Positions 56,700-64,000 of a stretch of 64,000 nucleotides of DNA are shown one piece after another. Both the position numbers and the translations under genes were made by a program. This stretch comes from Deltaproteobacteria bacterium (GTDB lineage: Bacteria; SAR324; JACQKK01). The stretch spans positions 918,142 to 982,141 of the forward strand of contig JAOUEW010000001.1 in assembly GCA_029858505.1 (NCBI GenBank), read 5' to 3'. Positions within the stretch are counted from its first letter, which is position 1, and every line of letters begins with the position of its first letter. The notes beneath the pieces were generated by a model. It was not told the DNA's origin and did not search any database. It saw only the letters and a list, made by a program, of their open reading frames with translations.

Positions 56700-58736
56700 A
56701 TGCAAAAAATTAGACAAAGGTGTGCTCTTTGGGTGGGGCAGGTGGTTCTCTGGGGGGTGTTGACTGGGGGATGGGGGGGCATGGCCTGGGCTGGGGAAAC
56801 CGTGCCCGTGTTGGAGGTTGGGCCAGATTTTTCTTCTACCCGGTTAGCGCCCTATCTTGAAATGCTGCCAGACTCTGGAAGTCCGGAACATCCCCTTTCC
56901 TTGGCCAACATCCAGCGCCTTCCCCCCGACCGGTTCAAACCGAACGGCCCCCAGGACCCCAACTACGGCTTCAACAAACAAGACCATTGGCACCGGATGT
57001 CTTTGCGGGTGAAAGAGGGTGCCCCCAGTCATCTCCTGCTGGTAATGGAGGACCCGGGGGTGAACTTTTACGAAATTTTCCTAGTGGAAAACGGAAAGCT
57101 CCGCCGTTCCTGGACAGGAGGGAATTATCTGCCATTTTCTCAGCGAATGCTTCCCTATCGGCTGGCCACCTATGAAATTTCCCCCACTCCGGGGAAAACG
57201 GTGGAACTGTATTTTATATTGCATCCCAATGTGGCCCTAGGCCCGTTTTCCCTGTACAGCCCCACGGCCCACTCGCAACACACCGCCAAAGAAAACATGT
57301 TGATCGGTTTTTTCTTTGGCGGGCTGGGTATGATTTGGCTGTACAACTTATTTCTGCTGATCTCCCTGCGGGATAAAATCTATCTGTACTACCTGTTGCA
57401 GCTGATGGCTTGGGCCTTCATCTCGCTGATACTCTATTTTCTTCTTCCACAGTATATCTGGCCAGACTCGGCTTGGATGAACTGGGTTGGAACTGTCTTG
57501 GCGTTTACTTCCAGTGCCTTTTTCGTTCCGTTGTTTGCCCGCAAGTTGCTGGAAACCAAACGTGTCGCGCCAAAGTTAGACCGTTTGATCGTGGCCACCC
57601 AATATGCGGGGCTGATTCCCCTGCTTGTGTGGGGGTTTGGTCATCCGGTTTACCCCTTCATGTTTTTTGGCGGGTTGGCCCTTGTGAATAATGCCCTTCT
57701 GATGGTCACTGGTGTGGTGTGCTGGCGGCGGGGGGTTTTTGCCGCGAAGTATTACATGTGGAGCTGGGGGGTGTTGGTGACTGGGATATTTGTGTTTATC
57801 CTGCGAACTTTTGGGGTGTTTCCGAACAATTTATTTTCTTTTCATGGGATGCAGTTGGGCGTGCTGGTGGAAATGGCCGTGCTGTCGTTTGCTTTGGCCG
57901 ACCGGTTTAACCGCATGCGCCAGGAGAAAGACTTGGCTTTGGTGCGGGCTTTGGAGCATGAGAAAACTTCGGTTCTTCGTTTAAGGGAAAACGAGGAATT
58001 GCAGGCAGCCAAAAGTCAAGCCGAGGCGGCCCGTGAAAAAGCGGAATCGGCCACGGCGTTGAAGGACAAGTTTGTGTCTCTGGTGGCCCACGACATCCGG
58101 TCTCCATTTTCTAGCATCTTGGTCATGGCCCAGACCCTGGAAGAAAAAACCGATCCCCCTCTGCCTCCAGAACAGAAAGAGATGGCCTCGGCCATTCAGT
58201 CCCGTGGCAGGCAGTTATTGCGCATGATTGAAGACTTGTTGAACATGAACCGGATTCAAACCGGAAAAATTGTGCCCCAAATGGACCGGGTGGAACTGTG
58301 GCCCCTGGTGGAGGAAGTGTTTCTGCTCAAGGCCCTGGCCCAAGAAAAAGGGGTGGCTATGGTGAACAACATTCCTCAAGATTTCCATGTGTGGGCCGAC
58401 CGGCAGTTGACCTTCGAGGTGCTGCAAAATTTGGTGTCGAACGCCATCAAGTTTTGCTCTGCGGGGAAAACCATTACGGTGGAAGTCCCCAAGGGAGAAA
58501 AGAGGCGGGTGGCCGTGACCGACAACGGGAAGGGTGTGGACCCCCTGCTGCTGCCGAATTTGTTTGACCCTACGGTGAAAACCACATCCCCCGGCACGGC
58601 CGGGGAGCGGGGCACCGGCATGGGGCTGCCCCTGTGCCACGAAATCATGGCCGCCATGGGGGGGAAGATTTCCGTGGAATCTCAGCAGGGCAAGGGCAGC
58701 ACCTTTACCCTGGAGTTTCCGGCGGAAAAGAAATAG
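56700..58736 (+). CDS. 7TMR-DISM sensor histidine kinase, copy 2
   Basis: Same 678-residue architecture as copy 1: signal peptide, DISMED2-like sensor, 7TM domain, HisKA with His464 and HATPase_c. The periplasmic domain is close to copy 1 (for example P-V-L-E-V-G-P-D-F-S-S-T-R-L-A-P-Y-L-E-M is identical). The 7TM domain differs more. The last 225 residues differ from copy 1 at only about four positions. The coiled coil before HisKA has D-L-A-L-V-R-A where copy 1 has E-E-A-L-L-Q-A. AGGA precedes the ATG. Probably a recent duplicate. Confidence 0.95.
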   Translation: MQKIRQRCALWVGQVVLWGVLTGGWGGMAWAGETVPVLEVGPDFSSTRLAPYLEMLPDSGSPEHPLSLANIQRLPPDRFKPNGPQDPNYGFNKQDHWHRMSLRVKEGAPSHLLLVMEDPGVNFYEIFLVENGKLRRSWTGGNYLPFSQRMLPYRLATYEISPTPGKTVELYFILHPNVALGPFSLYSPTAHSQHTAKENMLIGFFFGGLGMIWLYNLFLLISLRDKIYLYYLLQLMAWAFISLILYFLLPQYIWPDSAWMNWVGTVLAFTSSAFFVPLFARKLLETKRVAPKLDRLIVATQYAGLIPLLVWGFGHPVYPFMFFGGLALVNNALLMVTGVVCWRRGVFAAKYYMWSWGVLVTGIFVFILRTFGVFPNNLFSFHGMQLGVLVEMAVLSFALADRFNRMRQEKDLALVRALEHEKTSVLRLRENEELQAAKSQAEAAREKAESATALKDKFVSLVAHDIRSPFSSILVMAQTLEEKTDPPLPPEQKEMASAIQSRGRQLLRMIEDLLNMNRIQTGKIVPQMDRVELWPLVEEVFLLKALAQEKGVAMVNNIPQDFHVWADRQLTFEVLQNLVSNAIKFCSAGKTITVEVPKGEKRRVAVTDNGKGVDPLLLPNLFDPTVKTTSPGTAGERGTGMGLPLCHEIMAAMGGKISVESQQGKGSTFTLEFPAEKK

Positions 58737-58752
58737 GGGGAAAGAATATTTT

Positions 58753-58796
58753 GTGGATTCTCTTTCGGCGTTTGTGCAATAAAAATTAGGATTTAC
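58753..58796 (+). repeat. Upstream element of kinase gene 3 (repeat unit, diverged)
   Basis: Third copy of the block: GTGGATTCT, then GCGTTTGTGCAATAAAAATT and TTTAC. It carries several substitutions and one extra base relative to copies 1 and 2. Confidence 0.65.
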
Positions 58797-58834
58797 AAGA
58801 GTTATTTTCTCTGAAAAAACTCAGGGGCCATTAT

Positions 58835-60859
58835 ATGCGTGTTAGGCAAAAGTTTGCTCATTGGGGTGGGTGGGTGGTTCTCTGGGGGGTGTTGGCTGGG
58901 GTTTGGGGAGGCATGGCTTGGGCACTCCCCACGCCAGGGGTGGCACCATTGGTGGTGGGAGAGAATTTCCAATCGGAGAGAGCCGCCGGGTATATCGAAA
59001 TTTTTGACTCTCCCCCGGACCAATATTCTTTGGAGCAGGTGCGGCAGCTTCCTGCCGAGCGTTTTCATCCCAACGGACCGCTAGACCCCAATTATGGCTT
59101 TTCTGATGTTGACCATTGGATGCGGATGACCATCCGGGCGCTTCCCAATGGGCCGGATCACTTGCTGCTGGAATGGGAGGATCCCACCACGGATTTTTAC
59201 GAAGTGTTTGTGGTGGAAAATGGAAAGACCGTTCGGCGGTGGTCGGGGGGCGACTCCTATCCCTTTGATGTGCGCCCGATTCTTAACCGAACGCCCCTGT
59301 ACGCCATTCCCCTAAAGCCAGGCGCCGTGCTGGAGGTGTACATCCAGTTGCGGCCCGGATTTTCCATCGCACCGTTGGCGTTTTATTCTCCGAACGCGTT
59401 CTTTAAACATACCGCCGAGGAACACCTGCTGATTGGAATTTTCTTCGGCGGGTTTGCTTTGATCTTTTTGTATAACTTGTTTTTGTGGGTATCCCTCCGA
59501 GACAATCTGTATTTGTTTTACCTGGCCAACCTAGCCGCCTGGGCTTTGTTTTCTGCGATTCAAACCGGGTTGGCGTTTCAATACGTTTTCCCGAACGCGG
59601 AAAAATGGGTGAACGTACCCATGGTTTTTGCGCTGGGGCTGCTAATTTTCTTTGTGGCACAGTTCTCCAGGAAGTTTCTGGAGACCCAGCGTTACCTGCC
59701 AGCGTGGGACCGTGTTCTGTTGTTCATCCAGTTGTCGGTCTTTATTCCCTGGGTCACGGGGATATTCTTACACCCATCCCATCCCTTTTTGTTTTATGTG
59801 GTGGTGGCCTTGGCCAGCAACTCGGTTCAATTGATTGTGGGGGTGCTGTCGTGGCGGCGGGGGGTGCCTTCGGCCGGATATTATTTGGCCGCTTGGTTTA
59901 TGCTGTTGGTCGCGGGAATCGTATTTACCCTGCGGTCGGTGGGAGTATTGCCCAACAATTTGCTTACCCAAAATGGGATGCAGTTGGGCGTTCTGTTGGA
60001 AATGGCCACGCTGTCGTTTGCCTTGGCCGATCGGTTTAACCGCATGCGCCGTGAAAAAGAAGAAGCCCTGCTGCAGGCTTTGGAGCATGAGAAAACCTCG
60101 GTTCTTCGCTTAAGGGAAAACGAGGAATTACAGGCCGCGAAAAACCAAGCCGAGGCGGCCCGCGAAAAAGCGGAATCGGCCACGGCGTTGAAGGACAAGT
60201 TTGTGTCTCTGGTGGCCCACGACATCCGGTCTCCCTTTTCCAGCATTTTGGTGATGGCCCAGACGATGGAGGAAAAGGCCGATCCCCCTCTGCCCCCAGA
60301 GCAAAAAGAGATGGCTTCGGCCATTCAATCCCGCGGCAGGCAAATGCTGAGAATGATTGAAGACCTGTTGAACATGAACCGGATTCAAACCGGCAAGATT
60401 GTTCCAAAAGTGGAACGAGTGGAACTGTGGCCCCTGGTGGAGGAAGTGTTTCTGCTCAAGGCCCTGGCCCAAGAAAAAGGGGTGGCTATGGTGAACAACA
60501 TTCCTCAAGATTTCCATGTGTGGGCCGACCGGCAGTTGACCTTCGAGGTGCTGCAAAATTTGGTGTCGAACGCCATCAAGTTTTGCTCGGCGGGGCAAAC
60601 CATTACGGTGGAAGCCCCTAAGGGAGAAAAGAAACGGTTGGCCGTGACCGACAACGGGAAGGGCGTGGACCCGCTGTTGCTACCGAATTTGTTTGACCCC
60701 ACGGTAAAGACCACCGCTCCTGGCACGGCAGGGGAACGGGGCACCGGCATGGGGCTGCCCCTGTGCCACGAAATTATGGCCGCCATGGGGGGGAAGATTT
60801 CCGTGGAATCCCAGCGGGGCAAGGGCAGCACCTTTACCCTGGAGTTCCCGAAAGAATAA
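58835..60859 (+). CDS. 7TMR-DISM sensor histidine kinase, copy 3 (diverged sensor)
   Basis: The 674-residue paralogue keeps the architecture, with phospho-acceptor His462 in V-A-H-D-I-R-S-P-F. Its periplasmic domain is much more diverged from copies 1 and 2 (P-L-V-V-G-E-N-F-Q-S-E-R-A-A-G-Y in place of P-V-L-E-V-G-P-D-F). The kinase half stays almost the same apart from changes such as T-M-E-E-K-A-D and E-A-P-K-G-E-K-K-R-L. It may sense a different ligand but signal to the same partner. The C-terminus ends F-P-K-E rather than F-P-A-E-K-K. Confidence 0.95.
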   Translation: MRVRQKFAHWGGWVVLWGVLAGVWGGMAWALPTPGVAPLVVGENFQSERAAGYIEIFDSPPDQYSLEQVRQLPAERFHPNGPLDPNYGFSDVDHWMRMTIRALPNGPDHLLLEWEDPTTDFYEVFVVENGKTVRRWSGGDSYPFDVRPILNRTPLYAIPLKPGAVLEVYIQLRPGFSIAPLAFYSPNAFFKHTAEEHLLIGIFFGGFALIFLYNLFLWVSLRDNLYLFYLANLAAWALFSAIQTGLAFQYVFPNAEKWVNVPMVFALGLLIFFVAQFSRKFLETQRYLPAWDRVLLFIQLSVFIPWVTGIFLHPSHPFLFYVVVALASNSVQLIVGVLSWRRGVPSAGYYLAAWFMLLVAGIVFTLRSVGVLPNNLLTQNGMQLGVLLEMATLSFALADRFNRMRREKEEALLQALEHEKTSVLRLRENEELQAAKNQAEAAREKAESATALKDKFVSLVAHDIRSPFSSILVMAQTMEEKADPPLPPEQKEMASAIQSRGRQMLRMIEDLLNMNRIQTGKIVPKVERVELWPLVEEVFLLKALAQEKGVAMVNNIPQDFHVWADRQLTFEVLQNLVSNAIKFCSAGQTITVEAPKGEKKRLAVTDNGKGVDPLLLPNLFDPTVKTTAPGTAGERGTGMGLPLCHEIMAAMGGKISVESQRGKGSTFTLEFPKE

Positions 60860-61177
60860 GCCCATTCCATTCCTACCCTCCCACCCCGGCGGCTTTCGCT
60901 GACTGTCCTGTTCCTCGAAGACATTGGCTATATCTTTTCATCCATTCGGATGGTGAATCCGGATGGCAGAAAATACGTTCCCCGTAGGATTCGATTCATT
61001 TCCCCTCCACCAGGGGGAAGAGATGGCCGCAAAGCGGGCCATGAGGGGGGGAATGCCCGGAGGGGGGGGGTGAAATAAACCCGGGGGATTGACCAGCGGG
61101 CCGTGGCCAGGGACAATGCCGGAAACGGTTTTGGTCTGGTGACCGGCCCGTCAGGAATCCCATCCCATAGGAAACCC
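60860..61177. other. Gene-free gap with GC-rich inverted repeats
   Basis: This 318-bp stretch separates kinase 3 from the MurA-like gene. It contains ATGGCC/GGCCAT around 61022-61042 and long G-runs, but no T-tract terminator or clear promoter. The MurA-like frame extends in-frame upstream to a GTG at 61103. Confidence 0.4.
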
Positions 61178-62470
61178 TTGGAAAAGTTCATCGTGGAAGG
61201 GGGGCACCCCCTCTCGGGGGAGATTACCCCCTCTGGCAATAAGAATGAAGCCTTGCCCGCCCTGGCGGCCTGCCTGCTCACCCAGCAGCCGGTGACCCTG
61301 CGCAACCTGCCAGACATCGCCGACATCCGCGACATGATTACCCTGATGGAAATGCTGGGGGTGGTGGTGGAGCGGCTGGACGACACCACTTGGCGCTTTC
61401 AGGCCGGGGGCAACCTGCAAGAACGCCCCGAATCTCACATTGCTCGGCGCATCCGGGGGTCCTTCCTGCTGGCGGGGCCGTTGCTGGCCAGGGTGGGGGC
61501 TGCCACCCTGCCCGCTCCTGGCGGCGACCGTATTGGCATGCGGCGGCTGGATACCCACCTGTTGGTGCTGGAAAAACTGGGGGCTGAACTGGAGGTGCGT
61601 TCGGGGCGGGTGTACCGGTTTACCCTGCCCAAAGGGCGGTTTGCCGGGGGACGCATCTTTTTGGATGAAGCCAGCGTGACCGCCACCGAAAACGCCGTGA
61701 TGGCCGCGGTGACGGCCAAAGGCACCACCGTGCTGGAAAACGCAGCCTGCGAACCCCATGTGCAGGGCCTTTGCCGCATGCTGGCCGCCATGGGGGCGGT
61801 GATCGAGGGCATTGGCACCAACCGGCTCACCATTCAGGGGGTAGACAGCCTGTCTGGCTGCGACCACACCCTGCTGCCCGACCACACCGAGGTGGGGAGT
61901 TTCATCGGCCTGGCGGCGGTGACCCGGGGAAACCTGCTGATTAAAAACCCCGGGCTGGACAACCTGCACATGACCCGCATGATGTTCCGCCGCCTGGGGG
62001 TGGAAACCCTGGAGGAAGGCCCCCACCTGCGGGTGCCGGGGGGGCAAGACATGGCCGTGCGCATGGACCTGCATGGGGCTATTCCCAAAATAGACGACGG
62101 CCCCTGGCCCCAGTTTCCCTCCGACCTTACGTCCATTGCCATCGTGACCGCCACCCAATGCCGGGGTACGGTGCTGATATTCGAGAAAATGTTCGAGAAC
62201 CGGCTGTTTTGGGTGGACCGGTTGATTGGCATGGGGGCCAGCATTATTCTGTGCGACCTGCACCGGGCGGTGGTGGTGGGCCCCACGCCTTTGCACCCGG
62301 CCACCCTCACCACCCCAGACATTCGGGCGGGCATGGCCCTGCTGATCGCCGCCCTGGGGGCCAAGGGCACCAGCGAAATTCAAAACATTCACCAAATTGA
62401 CCGGGGCTATGCCGCCATAGACCGGCGCCTGGCCGCCCTGGGGGCCAACATCCGCCGGGAGAAAGTATAA
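61178..62470 (+). CDS. murA: UDP-GlcNAc 1-carboxyvinyltransferase (MurA-like), Cys to Asp active site
   Basis: MurA transfers enolpyruvate to UDP-GlcNAc, the first committed step of peptidoglycan synthesis. From the TTG at 61178 (AGGAAA upstream) the 430-residue product has S-G-N-K-N-E-A (Lys22, Asn23), R-R-I-R-G-S and catalytic-loop P-G-G-D-R-I-G-M-R-R-L-D. F-P-S-D-L-T-S holds the conserved Asp near 300. The loop residue equivalent to E. coli Cys115 is Asp117, a change known to confer fosfomycin insensitivity in mycobacterial and chlamydial MurA. The R-P-V-D after the loop is R-R-L-D here, so this is a diverged MurA and could be a second paralogue. GTG 61103 is the alternative start. Confidence 0.88.
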   Translation: MEKFIVEGGHPLSGEITPSGNKNEALPALAACLLTQQPVTLRNLPDIADIRDMITLMEMLGVVVERLDDTTWRFQAGGNLQERPESHIARRIRGSFLLAGPLLARVGAATLPAPGGDRIGMRRLDTHLLVLEKLGAELEVRSGRVYRFTLPKGRFAGGRIFLDEASVTATENAVMAAVTAKGTTVLENAACEPHVQGLCRMLAAMGAVIEGIGTNRLTIQGVDSLSGCDHTLLPDHTEVGSFIGLAAVTRGNLLIKNPGLDNLHMTRMMFRRLGVETLEEGPHLRVPGGQDMAVRMDLHGAIPKIDDGPWPQFPSDLTSIAIVTATQCRGTVLIFEKMFENRLFWVDRLIGMGASIILCDLHRAVVVGPTPLHPATLTTPDIRAGMALLIAALGAKGTSEIQNIHQIDRGYAAIDRRLAALGANIRREKV

Positions 62471-62507
62471 ACGGAAGGAAAAATATGGAAGTGAAGGGAA
62501 TGGGGCG

Positions 62508-63647
62508 TTATTGAGGGGGCGCCAGCTTTTGCTCGAATATATTTTCGCTATTTAATTGAAAAATAGAATGATGAGGCCCGCTGAACCCGCCGGAAACATG
62601 ATGGGGGCTTTGGTAAACCCGATTTCCTTGGGAGGGTAAGAAAATCAAACCGAAGTCGCTGTTGCTGATGGCCAGCCACACGCCTTCTTCGGCGCTTAAA
62701 CTGTTGGTCATCATGGTGTAGCGCATCGAACCTGTTGCGTTGGCTGAAACCAAGCGTTGAACGGTTCTATTCTTATACACCAGAACATGCCCAGTCTCCG
62801 ATTCCCAATCAATCAAATAAAAGAACACCGCGTTTCCCTGCCGCACGGCCCCACGCAAATTTAACCCTGAATTCAGAATTTTTTCTGAAAAGCCATCGGT
62901 TCGAAACAACCAGACTCCATCAGATTCCACCAGGATTTCCTGGGGGCTGATCCGGTTGTATTCGTAGAAATAGATCCTGCCCGTGGTGGTCAACGGGACT
63001 TTGGAAAACTCGGCTTTCAATTTTTTCTGGAGATACAAAGGATAAAAGCCTTCCACTTCAATCTCATCTTCCCCATACTCCGCGGTCAGGGCGGCTTTTT
63101 CTTCTTTGGTCAGGATGTCATCCACAAATTTCAGTTGGCCGGATTTCACATCTATGAAATAGACTTCATCCAAATGGCTTCCGCAAGCGGCCTCGTACAG
63201 CACCAATTGCTCGTTGCCTCGCCACCGCATATCACTCAAGAATCCCCTCCCATTAAAGTTCGTTTTCACTAGAGATTTTTCTTCGCCTGTTAAAATATTC
63301 ACCAGAAAAATCTCATTGTAATGATTTCCCATGTAGGCTAAGTGGGTGCCATCAGGGGAAACGGCGAGGAACTCGGGACCCTTGCTGTCAAAAGGGCGTA
63401 ATTGTTCGCCAAGGAGTTCGGAGGTTTCTAAGGGGACGCTGGGAAGAGACCGAAGCCCCAGGGGAATAGCCGTTGATGAGGCGTTTTCCGCGGGGCTGGT
63501 TTGTGTGGATACCGTTGGGATTTCAGGTTTAGAAAAGCCCCAACTTTCCAGATGTAGGTAGGAAAGGGTTTCCGGGCTGGAAATAAACCATCCCGTCAGG
63601 ACAGCCGTCAGCAGAGCCATTGAAAGAACGATATGACTTGAGCGCAT
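62508..63647 (-). CDS. Membrane-anchored protein of unknown function with propeller-like repeats
   Basis: The 379-residue product has an N-terminal signal or anchor (I-V-L-S-M-A-L-L-T-A-V-L-T-G-W-F-I). A low-complexity linker follows (to about 70), then a beta-rich domain with F-L-A-V-S-P-D-G-T-H-L-A-Y-M-G and repeated W/Y-rich strands, resembling TolB-like or peptidase-type beta-propellers. No catalytic triad is visible and no hydrolase domain follows. I do not recognise the family. The ATG at 63647 has GGGGGA upstream; the frame also opens at a TTG 12 bp earlier. It converges on the MurA-like gene. Confidence 0.7.
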   Translation of the reverse strand: MRSSHIVLSMALLTAVLTGWFISSPETLSYLHLESWGFSKPEIPTVSTQTSPAENASSTAIPLGLRSLPSVPLETSELLGEQLRPFDSKGPEFLAVSPDGTHLAYMGNHYNEIFLVNILTGEEKSLVKTNFNGRGFLSDMRWRGNEQLVLYEAACGSHLDEVYFIDVKSGQLKFVDDILTKEEKAALTAEYGEDEIEVEGFYPLYLQKKLKAEFSKVPLTTTGRIYFYEYNRISPQEILVESDGVWLFRTDGFSEKILNSGLNLRGAVRQGNAVFFYLIDWESETGHVLVYKNRTVQRLVSANATGSMRYTMMTNSLSAEEGVWLAISNSDFGLIFLPSQGNRVYQSPHHVSGGFSGPHHSIFQLNSENIFEQKLAPPQ

Positions 63648-64000
63648 GGTTTCCCCCAAAATAACCCGATGATTGTGTTGAAACGTTATATACTTTAAGT
63701 CGAAGAGCGTTTTTTATCAATTCTCCAGGGGTTGGGCCAATTGTCATGTCGAGTTATTTGCCCGCGGTGATTCAGCACCCCAAAGCACACTTATTGGAAA
63801 TGCGCTGTAACAGTGAATGTTATATTAATTATGGGTCGCTAATAAATAAACACGCCCATAAAAATAGTTTTTCTTTACTTTCCCCCTTGCGTTTTGTTTT
63901 TAGTGTCTGTACCGTTGTTAATTACCGCAAGGCACCCGGTAAAAGGCCCTGTTTAGGGTTGAATTTACAGGAGCGCACAGGATTGTAGTGGTGTGTGAGG
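63648..64000. other. AT-rich gap at the right edge
   Basis: This 353-bp stretch is AT-richer than average. The only notable frame (63746-63988, plus) has a poor composition and no family resemblance, so I do not call it. It presumably contains the promoter of the minus-strand unknown and perhaps of a gene beyond the window. Confidence 0.4.

Noticed and set aside
61151..62395. Minus-strand ORF of 414 codons opposite the MurA-like gene
   Set aside because: Antisense shadow; composition dominated by His, Gln and Gly with no motifs.
63746..63988. 80-codon plus-strand ORF at the right edge
   Set aside because: No ribosome-binding site, odd composition and no family resemblance; it lies in an AT-rich gap.

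Overview
The window looks like chromosomal DNA of a motile, GC-rich (roughly 55-60 %), Gram-negative bacterium. It encodes L- and P-ring flagellar proteins (FlgH, FlgI), outer-membrane and lipoprotein genes, and an O-antigen/exopolysaccharide locus. Gene content fits Pseudomonadota or a relative; a Magnetococcia-like lineage is only a guess. No insertion sequence, prophage, CRISPR array or rRNA was seen.

Layout. (1) 1-2267, minus: a TPR-repeat ORF that runs off the left edge. (2) 2473-12616, plus: a flagellar operon flgF-flgG-flgA-flgH-flgI-flgJ-flgM-flgN-flgK-flgL, followed by csrA and fliW. A sigma-54-type promoter and an upstream 11-bp inverted repeat precede flgF. (3) 12.7-26.1 kb: mixed housekeeping and signalling genes: a TANGO2-like protein, class II fructose-bisphosphate aldolase, a secreted unknown, a DUF3185-like protein, a CbbY-like phosphatase, a beta-propeller protein, an A-type Fe-S carrier, a degenerate bacteriohemerythrin, an ArnT-like glycosyltransferase, a DUF981-like protein, a uracil-DNA glycosylase, an 87-aa unknown + receiver + HPt module, and an orphan lipoyl acyltransferase. 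(4) 26.1-32.5 kb: a zinc-finger-less DksA, a K+-dependent-type membrane pyrophosphatase, a lipoprotein, and a 615-aa protein resembling spirochaete cytoplasmic filament protein, behind a palindrome-rich leader. (5) 32.5-36.9 kb: tRNA-Arg(TCT), a HEPN/MNT pair with a broken HEPN gene, and a minus-strand TlpA / DUF4266 / DUF3570 / ApbE locus. (6) 37.1-54.4 kb, minus: a polysaccharide locus from manC to an O-antigen ligase/polymerase, with a GDP-D-rhamnose branch, a CDP-linked C-methylated 6-deoxyhexose branch, a lipid-carrier transferase and a flippase. (7) 54.5-60.9 kb, plus: three tandem paralogous 7TMR-DISM histidine kinases. (8) A MurA-like enzyme with Asp at the catalytic Cys position and a final membrane-anchored unknown.

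How the parts work together. The flagellar operon builds the distal rod, P and L rings and hook-filament junction, and carries the FlgM and CsrA/FliW checkpoints. The polysaccharide genes cover activation, sugar modification, lipid-linked priming, flipping and ligation, with translationally coupled (ATGA/GTGA) gene pairs. The most interesting system is the TlpA-DUF4266-DUF3570-ApbE locus. The DUF3570 barrel carries a D-x-x-T-G-A-S motif that resembles the ApbE flavinylation signature, which suggests a covalently flavinylated outer-membrane redox protein. The CfpA-like filament gene and the kinase triplication are the next most notable.
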